NCBI GenBank assembly: GCA_965153455.1
Contig: OZ234502.1
Span: 537,267 to 601,266, forward strand
DNA: 64,000 bases
Direction of reading: 5' to 3'
DNA from: Sphagnum compactum
Lineage: Eukaryota > Bryophyta > Sphagnopsida > Sphagnales
Part shown: positions 49,151-62,878 of the stretch, one piece after another
Numbering within the stretch: position 1 is the first letter of the stretch
How the letters are laid out: the number at the start of each line of letters is the position of its first letter
Made by a program: the position numbers and the translations under genes
The notes under the pieces: generated by a model
The model's input: only the letters and a program-made list of their open reading frames with translations
Told to the model about the DNA's origin: nothing
The model's database searches: none

Positions 49151-50037
49151 GGAGGGAGGGATGTGGAGTAAAGGATTTGAGATAAATGATTTGATCACCA
49201 TGATTGAGGATGGGAGATGCTTTTTTGTTGAGTTGTCCCAACCATTTTTTTCTCTAAAAGAAGGAGGAAAAAAAAAGGGCTCCTCAAATAAGAAACAAGA
49301 AACATTAAAGACCCAAAACTAACTTTGGACACATTGAAGTCTCGGAACCACTACCCTAGAAAAAAAGAAGAAAGTGGACCGAAAACAAAAGGGCTACTAT
49401 ATATTTGTACGAAGGTGACAACTTTACTAGCAAGCCTATGTAGATAAAACAAACCTTGTTCCACTTTGACTCACCCATTTATTTTACTTTCTATACTTGT
49501 CTTTCGTGTATACAACACTCACTTACAAAATTTTCCAACCTTTTTTAGTTTAGAAAAATGTGTGCATTGAAAAAGGCCCCATTTAAATTTGCTTCGTATA
49601 AGAAGAGACAAAAAAAACCAAAAATTGGAAAAAATATGAAAATTTCCAAAAATAAATATACATATATATTCTCTTTACTACTTTTTTTCTTCTTTTGCTT
49701 CTTTTGGATGGACAAGCTTATGTCAGAAAACTTTCAATCATTTAAGTTTTTTTTCAAAAACAAGTGCATTGAATGACCCCATTAAATTTACTTCATATGT
49801 ACGAAAGTTATTCGTAAAGTCACCATGTCTTTGACCCCTAGTTCGACGCCTGGGCTAGTCCCACTTTCATCCCCAGTTTGAATGAGGCATAAAGTGAGCA
49901 AAACTGGGTACCATTCAATGAGATTGGCTATTAGTTCACAAGATTTACAGGATTTTATTCGGATAATAGAGATACCCGTGAAGTCACCCTGTCTTCACCC
50001 TCCCTTTCACCCAACTGTCCCCTCTTTCAGTAGTGTC
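49151..50037. other. Intergenic DNA, no gene seen
   Basis: Short open frames only, without recognised motifs. Confidence 0.5.
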
Positions 50038-50675
50038 CGCAAAGTAAGGAAATTTGACTAAAACTCAGTCTGAAATCGTGAAATTCAGCATTTAATGCAG
50101 AGGGTTGGAGAGTTACTTATAGTAGTTGTACAGGTAGGAGCAGTGAAAATATATGTAGCAGCAATGGAGGCGCTCCGAACAAGGAAAGCTCATACCTATG
50201 TTATTGCCAGGCTGTCCTCGGGTCTTAGTCTACCCGGGTGGTGTGTCGATTTTACAACCAACTATTCAGATAAGTGTGATGTCAAAAGAGACAAATTATA
50301 CACACCCAAACTTGCATGCTCTTTACCAGCTCTCTTTTATACTCAAACTCCGCAAAGTATCCGCAAAGTAAGGAAATTTGATTGAAACTCAGTCAGAATA
50401 TGTGAAATTCAGCATTTAATGCACAGGGTTCGAGAGTTACTTATAGTAGTTGTACAGGTAGGAGCAGTGAAAATATATGTAGCAGCAGTGGAGGCGCTCC
50501 GGAACTAGGAAAGCTCGTACCTATGTCATTGCCAGGCTGTCCTCGGGTCTTAGTCTACCCGTGTGGTGTGTCGATTTTACAACCGACTATTCAGATAAGT
50601 GTGATGTCAAAAGAGACAAATTATACACACCCAAACTTGCATGCTCTTTACCAGCTCTTTTTATACTCAAACTCT
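50038..50675 (+). repeat. Tandem duplication, about 323 bp unit, 2 copies
   Basis: Copies begin CCGCAAAGTAAGGAAATTTG at 50038 and 50361 and remain over 95 percent alike to TTTATACTCAAACTC. Both carry the same short open frame (GWCVDFTTNYSDKCDVKRDK in copy 1), which is conserved only because the duplication is young. No known protein is recognised. Confidence 0.95.
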
Positions 50676-51104
50676 CTCTCCATTTGCGCTCACCTTTTTG
50701 TTGGGTTACAGAGAGACTCAAGTGCGTAGTACTTCTTGTCAGTCTTGCAAGAAAGAAAGAAAGATCGATCCAAAGTTTATGACTTGACTTCTCCGTCCTG
50801 TCAACGAGGGTTTTTAGGGTTTGGTCCACACACAAATGATTGAGGGAATATAAAAAAAAAACACTTTTGCTAGGCTCCAAAAACCAGTTGGTTGTGGGAA
50901 GCTCTTCTGAAAGGCCCCCTTGCAACATGTGTGAAAAAACACACCCACACAAGACCAATATGCAAGAAACCAAAGCAAAGGGTTTAGGGTTTGAACTTTG
51001 TACAAAGTACAGCCAACTTATAGGACACCCTTTCTAGTGGCATATTACTGGACCCATGTTGTCACATATTGAGAAATTTGTGCCAACTATTTCATAGCCC
51101 CTTC
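50676..51104. other. Spacer, no gene seen
   Basis: Contains GGGTTTAGGGTTTG-type short motifs (50815 and 50981), but no gene. Confidence 0.45.
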
Positions 51105-51316
51105 ATTCATTCATTCATTCATTCAGTTCGACATCCATCTCTCTTTTGTGTGATCTTTAGTTGAACCCTAATTTTTTTGCCCATTCATTCATTCATTCAG
51201 TTCGACATCCATCTCTCTTTTGAGTGATCTTTAGTTGAACCCTAATTTTTTTGCCCATTCATTCATTCATTCAGTTTGACATCCATCTCTCTTTTGTGTG
51301 ATCTTTAGTTGAGCCC
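51105..51316 (+). repeat. Tandem repeat, about 77 bp unit, 3 copies
   Basis: Each unit has a (CATT)n run, then CAGTTCGACATCCATCTCTC, TTTTGTGTGATCTTTAGTTG and AACCCTAATTTTTTTGCC. The last copy is truncated where the next array begins. Confidence 0.95.
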
Positions 51317-51815
51317 AAGTTTTCTCTCATCATAGAGTTATCCGGAAAGTCCCTCAAATAGGCATGGGAACCCCCTAGTTTTATTGAAATTTTTTTCCCA
51401 AGTTTTCTTTCATAGTAATGTTATCTACAAAGTCCCTCAAATAGGGCATGGGAACCCCCTAGTTTTATTGAATTTTTTTACCCAAGTTTTTTTTTCATAA
51501 TAAAGTTATCTGCAAAGTCCCTCAAATAGGGCATAGGAACCCCCTAGTTTTATTGAATTTCTCTTGCCCAAGTTTTCTTTCATAATAAAGTTATTTGCAA
51601 AGTCCCTCAAATAGGGCATGGGAACCACTAGTTTTGTTGAAATTCTTTTGCCCGAGTTTTCTTTCATAGTAGAGTTGCCGGCAAAATCCCTTAAATAGGG
51701 CATGGGAACCCCTAATTTTATCAAAATGTTTTTCCCCAATTTTCTTTCTTAATAGAGTTATCCGCAAAGTCCTTCGAATAGGGCATGGGAACATCTCGTT
51801 TTATTGAAATAGGGG
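51317..51815 (+). repeat. Tandem repeat, about 84 bp unit, 6 copies
   Basis: Each unit runs AAGTTTTCTTTCAT, AGTTATCTGCAAAGTCCCTC, AAATAGGGCATGGGAACC and CTAGTTTTATTGAA. The minus strand is open through several units and reads as a repeated peptide with MPYLRDFA. The unit length (84 = 28 codons) explains that open frame. Confidence 0.95.
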
Positions 51816-54367
51816 ATGGAACTATTATTGTTGAGCTTCACTTTCTAGTGGCCTTGTTGCTTTTTTAACTTTTGCACCAAATTTTTGGGAATTAGTGCAA
51901 GCCCTAAATGCTCCTTGCTTACTCTAATTCCTCGAGCAAAAGTGTCAAAAAAAAAAGAAAAAAGAAAAAAAGGTGGCAAAGCTTCTATCCCCAAATCCTA
52001 CCCATAGCCATAAACTCAAGTTCCAAACTTATGTGAACACCAATTGTTACCACCTTTCCCTAAGACCATTGTCATTAGTTAGATTATGTCTTTCTTGCAT
52101 TTGCACAAGAGCCCCTCCATGTTATGACAACAATGTTGTGTAAATAAAATGAGGTATAAATTTGTGGGCAAGAAGCTTAGAATAACAAGCTCTTGAAGGT
52201 GTCAAATGTGACAACCATTCTTACTATCTAATATTTCCCATTGCGGTTTTAAAAGGTGTTTCTTCAAAAGTCATTGTAGTTTGAAGTTGAATGCCTCAAG
52301 TATTATTTTGCAAATACGTGACTTGATGGAACCTCAAAAATATCAAGACACACAAATTTTGTAAATGCAATTTTGGAATAGAAAATATAACTTTATGGTG
52401 CTTTATGCACTTCAATTACATTTTTGATTTGTGAATTAGAGGTCTACTAGCCATTGAAAATGCACCTTTGTCCTAAGTTTGAAACTCTTGGGATGGCTAT
52501 CTAAGTATACACTTTAAGGACCCCTTAGGTCTATAGTTCTTAGAATTGTGTTAGGAGATTTTCATTCGTTCTAAGACGTGTTTTCGATTGTGTTTAGCAA
52601 TTTGCAGAATCATTTAAACTATTTGATTATGTTGGGAGGTTTGTAGTTGTTATAAGTTTCCTTTTCAATTGTGTTTGGCAATCTACAAAATCAAAAGAGG
52701 GGTTTTAATTGTGCGTTGCACTTGCTCAAGGGGGATTTTTTTGTAATGAATTGGAGGTCTATAAAATCATTGAAACCTTTAGGTTTTGTATTGGGTTAAT
52801 AGGTAACATTTTGAAACTAATTTGTGATCTACAACTCCTGGAACTTGACAAGGCAACTTTACAATATATATAGAGCAATGAGAGGTGGCATTTTTAGCTT
52901 TGTGGTTTGCTACTATTGGAAAATGGGCTTGCTCTTTGTAGTCCAATGAACTATTTAAGAGGGTTGAACCTTGTGTGTAATCTAGTGAACATTTCAAAAG
53001 GTTTAAAAATGTGTGTGTTTCTATGGTGGTGTTGTTGTGTGTGCACGACAAAATTGTCAATTGATGTGTCCATGTGACATAAAGATGTGATTGGATTCCC
53101 AACCTCCAAAGGCTTGTAAGCACAAGGAAAAACCACCCAAGAAATAGAAAGTGTCGAGAGCCATTGTGAAATCTTTGCACCTAAATACCATGGCCGTGTT
53201 ATGACATTCATTTTTCCATCTACTTTAATGTGAAACACATTTGAAATAATTGATTTCAACAATGGTGTGAAAAATGATATACACCAACTACTAAGCTACC
53301 TACCTCAATTTAACATTCACCTAGAACATTTTGAAAGACTAATTGTAGGTTGTTATAAAGGAACATGGGAAGATTAATAATTCTAATGATGAGGGCTCCA
53401 AAAAACATTTCTACAATGTGATGAAGTGTTGGCATGATTCAAAACAATAGACAATCATGTCCCAAGCAATGTGCTCAAAAGGCGACAAGATTTTAACATT
53501 AGCATATCTTAGTTCTTTTAATTTTCCTAGTTCTATGGAGTGCGATACTCCTAACTTGTCTCCTAGGCTTTCTATTCCCTTGTGCTCCTCACTAGGCCTA
53601 ATTCAAAGGCCAATGACAAAAGTGGAAATTTCATAACTTCAATCCAAGAGCTTCACAACCATGGCATTTCACTTCTAGGTGAGCTTTGACATCCAACATG
53701 CATTTCACATGCAAAAGTTAAAACTTGCCTAAACATGTAACTAAAAGTGTTTAGCCCGTGTGTGGTGTACATGGTTAAGAAAATGGTCACCAATGACAAT
53801 CCATCCATCTTCTATGCATGGCATTAGTAAGTAAGGTTGCAACTTGTAAATTGAAAGAGGTGTGTGTAGTTTGGTTTTGTGTAGGATAAAATGATAAATG
53901 CATCACACATAAAGCTCTTGGACTAGTTTCATATGAAGGAATGATACCTCATGACATTGTCATGCTTCATGAATGAAATAAAGTTCAAAAGTTAATGATT
54001 AGAGATAAGCTTTGATAGTCTCTTTATAAAAATAAAAGTTTCACATGTAAACCTAGATTGGGAGGTGATTGTAAGCATGACAAGGGATGCCAACTCTTCA
54101 AATTTTGTGGTAATGGAGTTAATTAGGTTCTTGAAGACTATCGAAGCGACCTATATATTCGTCAACACATCCTAAACACCTATAACTAGGTCCATAAATT
54201 GATTAACCTCCTGCATCTCATGTGAGTCGAAGAAGTTTCCAAAATTGCATGCAACATATTAAGATTAAAATAACATTGTAACCTCTTCATCTATGTCATA
54301 TAAGATATTATCATCATTTCAAGAAAAATTAGAGCTCGGAAAAGAATCCATTTACTAAAAAAGAAAC

Positions 54368-54369
<2 letters not shown>
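51816..54369. other. Intergenic DNA, no gene seen
   Basis: About 2.5 kb of AT-rich sequence. Minus-strand frames at 52779-53262 are open for about 100 codons but show no domain that I recognise. Confidence 0.5.

Positions 54370-54420
<51 letters not shown>
54370..54420 (+). repeat. Poly(A) tract of about 51 bases
   Basis: Uninterrupted A homopolymer. It might be the tail of an old retroposed sequence upstream, but no such element is recognisable. Its length may also be affected by sequencing. Confidence 0.95.
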
Positions 54421-54421
<1 letters not shown>

Positions 54422-57400
54422 AAACAAATGAGAGAGAGAAAAACTAGTCTTTTCTCAAGAACAAGTTCTGAAATTGTGCTTAAACCCTAAAATCAGCTCT
54501 TAAACCCTCACCCTTAGTTCTTAACTTAAAAAAACTAGAAACCCCACATACCAAACCCCAAAAACCTAAAAACCCAAAATAAAATAAAATAGGGCAGCCC
54601 ATAGTTCCCTAAAAACTTTTGCCTGGTCCTTACTTTTGTGAAAATCATCCCCAATTTTGACGTTTGGTCCCTAGTTTGGTAAACTTTATGGACAACACAA
54701 AACTGGGCATGAAATGAAAAACTGGGATTCAGACTGGGGGCCAACTGGGAATGACTTTACAGATAAGTCTAAATAGATCCAAGGAGGGAAGGATATTCAT
54801 GGACTAAGGATTTAGGGTTTAACAACTAATTGTTGGGTCCCCCATCCTCACCTTCCTCCCCTCCCCCTAAAACCATTTCCTTAATGAAAATTTGACCATA
54901 TCCAAAGAGGCAAAACTCCTCCTTAATAGTGGTAGTTTGGTAGGGTGCAGTTGGAGTATTCAATATTCCATTCATCCATGGCCTACACAGAAACACCCAA
55001 AAAGATGAATAGTTGTTGGACTCATCCAACAAAAGAGAGACATAGGTGCCACCTTAAACATTCACTTAACCCCTTAATTAACCTTAAGGGTTACCCTATG
55101 TTCTAGCCCTTGCACCTTTCACTTTAATAAATTAATTGGGTGAGTGGGAATTCTAATTTCTCCTCAATTAGTCTAAAGCTTGTCACCATGATTTTTTTGA
55201 TGTGGCCACACTGGCCATAATCCACCATAGGAATTAGCCAAATTTGGCTATAGGTAAGAGACGAAAGTAAAAAAATTTAAGGTTATATAATCTTGCTATA
55301 TTTTGGTACTCTACTAGAACCTATTGTCTAAATATGATGATTTAGGAATTTCTTTCCTTGACATCCGGTCACTTTGGTGTTTTTTTTCAAATAAATACTT
55401 TGCATGAGTTGGATGGGAAATTTTTTTTTTCCATCATCAAGAGAAAATAAATAAATTCACCAATTTTTAAAAAAAATCTACTTACTCCAAAACCCTAAAA
55501 AGAAATTAGAACTAAACTGCAAAACCAGAAAGCTGTCAATTAGCACAAATGGGTTTTCTCCAAAATGCAATTTTCTGAAGAGAGATTATATATATAATTA
55601 ATTTAGGGTTTAAGGTTTTTTATTTTACAAAAAAATATTTGAGAATTCTCTTCCATGCTGAAGCCCCCCTAATAAGAATGAGGTATGTGTTAGACCATCA
55701 TGTGATGAAATCTGTTGTCCATAGTTTGTTGGCCTTGCCTACCAAGGCCCTTAAGGATATATTGTTGTGTTTAGATTCATTATAGAGTATAGTAGCTTAA
55801 TTAAGGGATTTTGGCCCCTAGGTAATAATAATAATAATAGGTCTATTTTTACATGAGGATTTTTCGAAAGATGATGTTTTTGGCTTGTGTTGAAACTTGA
55901 GATTAGCTATAGAGTTATAATGTAGTGAAGGATTTTGGTTTCTTTTAGAAGATTTTTTTGAAGATTGATATATTTTTGCATGGTGAAATATTTGAGTTTC
56001 CATAATTCTCCTTTTGCCTTAAGATACTTATTAATAGTTCTTTAGCAAAAAATTGACGGGTATCATCCAAGGTGATACTCGGTTAATACCCTACCTATCG
56101 GGTATAAGTTGGTGAGAACCTGTTGGTGAAGAATTGGCTCCTCTTTATATCCTTCAAATCTTGAGCTGCAAGTAGGTTATATTAGTAACCTTTGGGTTCA
56201 GTTCTCACCAAGGTTTGGACATAGGATACCTATTAATGAAGTCTCGGTTATAGGCTACCTAGTGATAGGGTTTAGGGTTTAAGCTAGGTAGGGTTACCAT
56301 TTGTGTTTACTTAGGGTTTAAGGTGACTAGGGAATGAATGTGCCATAGTTGTTTCATAGGGAACAACTCCTAAGTTGAATAAAAAGCTTGTACATTCTTG
56401 TTGGGTACCAATTTATCTTCTTTCCCTTCCCTTTTGATTTTGGTCTTGTGTTGTTGCTTGTTTTCACATTGTTGTGTAATTTTACTTTCACATTGTTAAT
56501 TGTGTAGCATTGTTTTTTGTTTGTTTTCTCTTTTTCTTCTTTTGTTGCTCATGGTGTTGTTCATGTACGGTGTTCATTCTTGCGGTGTTGCTCAAGTGTT
56601 GATCATTGTGTTGTTTAGATGTAGTTCATGTGCTATTCATGGTTTTGTTCAAAATGAAAAGGAGTTACATTGCTTCAAATCATACAAATTTGCAAAATTT
56701 GGTCCTACAATATGGATTAATAATAAAAATTATAAATTATGTAACTTGGATGAAGGTCTTAATATGAAAATAGTGAAAGTTGCTCTAAAGTTAATAGTTA
56801 ATTGTGAGGGCTTGGATGTGGAGGAAAGATTTTAAAGAACATATTTTGGGCATGCTTTTTTTTAGGGCTTGAATTATATGCAATTGTTAAAGAAAAAGTC
56901 TTTAAAGACTTGAAGTATGTTTCCATCAAATTCGCTTATGCAAATTTACAAAACGTATAGGGTGCCCATGGGACACTAAATGTTAAAATTATAGGCTATA
57001 TATGTCAAATAAAGATTTTTGGGGTATTAGGTGAGGGTATTTTATTTCTCCCCACCCTATTATTACCTATTTTTAAATATTTACATTAATGTTTTTTTGT
57101 CAATTTCCCAATGGTGTGTCATGGCACATTCAATTTAATTTTCATCTAATCATGTGGTAAGCAGGATTATAGAGTTCTATATAATTTGGTTATGGCATGT
57201 GTGTAAATTGCAAGTTCCATAGCAATCCAAAGAGTAAAACTTCATGGTGATATGGACATGTTCATGGTTGTAAATTTTAAGTGCAACTTAAATGTAAACC
57301 CAAACTAATAGAATGTTATCATGTTGTTTCTACTCACAATTGTGCTACTTGTTTTCAATACTTAAAATGTGTTTTCTAGGGAGGTCGAACCCCAATCCAT

Positions 57401-57845
57401 TGAAGGATTCTCCTCAATGGGAGTGGAAGGAGGACTTGCACAAAACAAAAAATATTAATAAAAAAAAACAAAACTTCTAAAAACCCATAGCATACAACCA
57501 AGATCCCAATCAAAACCAAATTTTAGACATAAACAAAATGCGATTGTTTACCTTTGTTTTGTGCATCTAATTTAAAACATGTAGAAACCCAAAGTCTACA
57601 CCTAAATTCCTAATCAAACCCAAATTATAGACAATGACAAATGTGATTGGTGAATGTAAGGAAAATTACAAGCAAAGGAAAAAACCTAATAGAAATCCAA
57701 TATGTTTCCTAACTAAAAAGACTCTACATGGCATGCTATTTCAAAATGGGATAAATGTACTTTCATAATTTTTTACAAAAACAACAATGTGGTGAAAAAC
57801 TACAATTGCCATATATTTAACTACCTATGCATCTCCATGACAACA
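54421..57845. other. Intergenic DNA with transposon fragments
   Basis: Holds one copy of the AGCCAAATTTGGCT family (55236) and a 57-base match to 43985-44045. It also has short TTTAGGG-like runs near 56269-56282, too short to be telomeric. No gene is supported. Confidence 0.5.
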
Positions 57846-58140
57846 TTATTGGAATAGTTTATAATAACTTAGAATAACTTAAAATGGGATAATAAGGTAA
57901 AATATCTTAGAATAGCATAGGGTGACATAACCTAGAATAGTAAAAATAACTTAAGGTAGAATAGTCAAATACAATCTAGGGTGGAATAGCCTAAAATAAC
58001 ATAATGTAAAATAATTTAAAATAGTTGAAAATAAGGAAATAATTTAAATAATTTAAAATAACATAAATAAAATAACTTAGAATAGCCAAAGGTGGAGTAA
58101 CCAAAAATAATCTAGAATGGCCTAAATTTAGTGTAAGAAC
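57846..58140 (+). repeat. Degenerate AATAACTTAGAATAG-type satellite-like block
   Basis: Nearly 300 bases are built from irregular 10-20 base units such as TAACTTAGAATAGC, TAACTTAAAAT and AATAGCCTAAAATAAC. Periodicity is visible by eye but is not exact. Confidence 0.8.
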
Positions 58141-58460
58141 CTAGTTCATGGTAGCCTACACATAGGTTAGAAAAATAATGTGCATAATAATTTGTGGTGA
58201 CAAATCATGTCATATATTTAAATAACAATCTGATGGTTAAGGATTTGTTCTTTAAACATGGAGGTGAAAGGAGGTGAAAGGTTAAAGCCTTCACATTTGC
58301 ACCCTAAGTTGGTGGGCTAAGTGATTTAGGTTAGCTTAAGTTCTTAGGTGTTTAGCCTAGTTATGAATTAAGAGGTTAGCATAGTGAATTAGCTATTGGT
58401 GAATTTGATTAGTTATTAGTGATTTAATTATTAATGAATTTGATTAACTATTAATGAATT

Positions 58461-58591
58461 CACTTGTCCATATCAATTGGTCCTTGTTCAATAGGGGGTT
58501 GGCCACTTTTGCCACAATAAATTTGTCCAAGTTCATTCAAAATTTAATGAAATATAAAGTGAATTGGGACACATTTTCAAAAGGTGTAGTG
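58461..58591 (+). mobile_element. Second copy of the CACTA-like right-end sequence
   Basis: Matches 25779-25909 from AATTGGTCCT through GTCCAAGTTCATTCAAA (GTCCTAGTTCACTCAAA there) to a final GTAGTG. Identity is about 75 percent by eye. It supports a mobile family but shows only one end. Confidence 0.55.
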
Positions 58592-61500
58592 CAAGGAATC
58601 CACCATTTAATTAATGCATTAGTATTCGGTTTTAAATTCTTTTTTCGTCTCTCATACTTACAATATGATTAGTCACTATTACTTTGTCCATTCATGTTAA
58701 AATAAGAACACAAACTATTACCGGTAGCCATTTTTTACATTGACATAATTTTGCGCTATCAATGTATAGAATATAATTTGTTAATGACCACATAGTTGTT
58801 TTTCCATGTAGTTTTTGTAAAATTAACTCTTGTATTCCATCGGTAATAATTTAAGCCTATCTACATTCATTCCCATCACCTTTTTGTGGACATGATCTTG
58901 GGGTATACAAATATGCTTATAGTGTCCATCCATCCATACAATGATCTTTGAACAACTGTTTTGCCTCCTCTAATGGTAATGTAAGTTTTTCCCAAGGAAC
59001 AAGATTATACCCTCTTATCATATTTCCATACCATTTTTGAGTCTACAATTAAAGTACTATTTTAAACACATCTTTCTTGCATGGTATTGTTCAATTTTAA
59101 AGAATAATTCAAGAAAATCTTGGACATAGTTGGCACCTTCCAATGACATTTTTCCTAACGTTCTACTAGGTTGATTAACACAAAAAGTTCCTAAATTAGA
59201 ATAACATTTACCCCCATATTGTAATTGTATCCATTTGCTTAAGATATACACAATACATTATCCTATATTTATGAGATACAATTTTGCATGTTCCATTATA
59301 AACTTATGTTATTCCATATGTAACAACACAATTCCCCAACATGATCATCAAATGATAACAATGTTTTTTATGTGACTTAAGTATCCATCGTTGTTGGGTT
59401 TTTGTTTGCCATTTACACACAGTTTCACATACCTGAATAGTTAAGACATGTTTCAAGTTACAAATTGTTACTAGCAAACCATGTGAAAGATGGAACATTC
59501 ATACAAAAGAACATGTCCTGGTCATAGAATTTGTGTGTGTGTATTATTCAATCTAAATACATAAGTATCATTTTTATTAGGCTGTTTAGTGAAGACTTTT
59601 TCCTACCCCTCCTAATATCTCCATCATCTTCCTCGTTTTTTCAAACCTTTAGATATCTAAACCTACATCATTTTGGTAGGCCCATGGGTTTGACAGGTAA
59701 GCATGTTGACAGCTGAACTTGTTAGGTCTACCAAATAACACCTTACCAACCTTCGGTAAAACGTTTATTAAGATTGGGTATAACTTAATTCAGTAAATAG
59801 ATTGCCTTGTTTCAGCAAGGTCATTACATCGACTTCTTTAACTATTCCCTAGTCACCATTCGATAAGTGCCATATTCCTAACAGTGTAGGCATGGACATC
59901 TAGCAAGTTTTAATGTTGATGAGGATATTTAATTCTTTAATTTCCATGATTTTGCCAGCTTCCCATGTTCCATGTGGGTGAAAACATAGTCAAAGGAGCA
60001 AAGGGCACCAAAATAAAAGTCCTTTTCCAAGGACTGTACATGACAAATATCATTTTTATGTTGGTTTACAATTCTAAAATTTGTATTTCAAGCACCCCCT
60101 TTAACATTACATTTTAAATATAAATAAATTTTGACTAAAAGTTGATTTTATATCATGTATATTATGCATTCATGCCTTCTATCACATAAACATGAACAAC
60201 TTTTCTTAAAATCACATTTTCAAAGTCCATAATTTTTAGGGTCAAAAACACTTTTGAGCCAAATGTGCTCAAATCAGTTATAAAAAAAAACTCATCAATT
60301 CAAATGTTTTTTCCTTTCTAATCATCAATGTTAAAATCCTCTCCAAATTTTAAAAGGAATGGTGCACATTTGGTAAGAATAAAGGACGCTTGAAAAAAAT
60401 AAAAATTGTGCATTCTCGAGGTTTGAGTGCTTTGGACATGCAAAAACATTTTTGATTTGTGTCAAACTTGAGCATATAAAAATGCAATTAGTAAAAAATA
60501 TTCCAAAAAAAATTATGACAATCTGAATTATTCTGTTTCACTTGTGATCTTTCAAACATACAAAAATGCAGTTTTAAGGAGTGTCCATTCACATGGGTGG
60601 CTCCTTTGATTATGTTTTTACCCATGTGCCACTTCAAATAGTGGGAAAAATAGGTGTAGATGGATTACAGGAAGGCCTCAATTTTTCTCACCAAAAGCAA
60701 GTTGGAAAGTGTCCACATAGGTAGGTTACACCTTCTACTTTGCAAATGGATCCCAACAACAAATGGTGCATGCTTCCCACTTGACTGCACTATCACACCA
60801 TTACCCCAAATTGACAAGTTTTGAGGCCAGATCCCTTACATATAATCCCCCAAAAGTGCATATAAAATCCACCAACATTTTGAAAAGGTTATCATAACCA
60901 TGCCCCCTTAAATGACCTATTTAGATTTAGGAAAATGGATGCCTTGCTCCAACTTTCAACAACAAAATAATGAATTGATATCTAACTTTAGTTATCAAGT
61001 GTTGCGACTTCATCACAATTCAAAGATATAAAATTGAAATAATATTTTTAGTGCTAGTTAGGACAATGTTGTGCATACATTCTATCATTCCCCCATCCAT
61101 TTGAATTAGACCAATGCATCTTGGGGATTTTATCCACTTTCAAAAACTCATAGAAGCCCTACATGCACTCAAAATGTGTCATTGGCCTCCTTTGTTTCAA
61201 AAGGTGAAATATAGTTGCAAATTGAAAAGACTTATTTTTGGTAGCCCTCTTTGCATTAACCACTAAAGGTCACACCCAATAGTGCCATAGATCTTGGAAC
61301 TTTTTGCATGTTTACATTCAAAACTAATATAACATTCTCCAAATTTTCTCCCAAGTTTAAGGTGCTTGCATTTTTGTCTCCCACTATGTTTGTGAAGCCC
61401 GTCCATTTGGGAACCAAAAGCTTTTCCTAGCCTTCAACTTTAGTGCATATATCTTGCATTCAATATGGTCCATCTTCCAACTTGTTCCAACTACAATCTT

Positions 61501-62836
61501 GCCCGATGGGAATTTAGCTGCCCAAATGTCTTATCTAAATATTTATCCACTTCCTAGGATGATTTCCTTTTATTTAGATGGGTCAGAACCTCCAACATCA
61601 TTAAAATCATAAACATCTACATTTTCAATAGTGAGGAGTATTATAATTGGAGCTCAACAAAGATGTTAGGTCTCAAGCATAATAACATGCTTCAAACATC
61701 CACTTCCACACATTGCCAAAAAATCTAGAAATTTGCAATCCCAAATCCAAAGAAAAAAATAGAATTTGAGAGATTCTTCACCAATGCCACAATTGAAAAA
61801 AATTATAATCCATAACTGCAATAAAAAAATAATAATAAATGCATCACATAAATTAAATTATCACATGTGATGCATTTGCATAACTTTTAACCTTGAACAT
61901 AATTGGAACATAAACCTTAAACATGGTTGGAAACAAAATCTTAAACCCAAAACATGTTTGGAAATAGAACCCTAAATTATAAATGTGTTTACAATGATTT
62001 GCATTCTACAAAAACTCAACCAAAAAAAAAGAAAGAAAAGCAAAATCTTACTTACACAAAAGATGTCAAACACCATAGTGCAAACAACAAGTCAATTTGG
62101 AAATAACAACTCCCAACAATGCTCCAATGTTGACTTTGATTGTGTATCTTTAAACCCTTACAACAAGCGTAGCACAAGAAGTGGGGCTTTGACACCCATG
62201 TAACCAAAACAAATCTTACAATTGGTTGTAGAATATTGTAGATTGTTGTAGATATGGGAAGTAGGTGAGAAAATTGTTCGAATTGGGGTGCAACCATTCT
62301 ATTAGGAGCCACAAGTGCCCCTTTAAACCATTGTTTTATTCTTAGAATCTTCTTGAATTTTTTTAAATATGTCTTTCAAAAACATATTTAAAATATTAAA
62401 ATTTTTCTTAGTACTATTTGTTAAGGTGTATATTAAAAAAATCCAAAAATATGTCATTAAAAAATATTTTTGAATTGTGCTTTTAGTATCAAAATTATTT
62501 TAAGATGCTTTTATGCAACTTTTAAGCAGTGGTTACAAGAGGTTAAAAGTCCTTGTATGTGTTTTTCATTCATTAAATTGATTCCAAATTTTTATGACAT
62601 GTACATAATATATTCACAATCACATTTTATAAAAAGAATTTTATTTATTTATTTATTATTATTTTACAATCGAAAACTCAAAAAATTAAGCAGTGATTAC
62701 GATTGCTTTTGGGACATGTTAGTATGATTGCACGCATTGATGACAACAAAAAAATTCAACGATAAGATTCAAGAAGCATGACATACTTGAACATGTTTGA
62801 TGACAATCAAACATTTACACGTTACTAACAACACGT

Positions 62837-62840
<4 letters not shown>
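58592..62840. other. AT-rich gene desert
   Basis: Over 4 kb without a supported gene or recognised transposon domain. Confidence 0.5.

Positions 62841-62872
<32 letters not shown>
62841..62872. repeat. (TA)16 microsatellite
   Basis: Uninterrupted TA dinucleotides. No gene is recognised on either side. Confidence 0.95.

Positions 62873-62878
<6 letters not shown>

Noticed and set aside
52779-53262. Two minus-strand frames over 100 codons as a gene
   Set aside because: No recognised domain, no splice-supported neighbours, AT-rich composition like the desert.
56260-56330. TTTAGGG-like runs as an interstitial telomere
   Set aside because: Only two or three imperfect units; too short to differ from chance.
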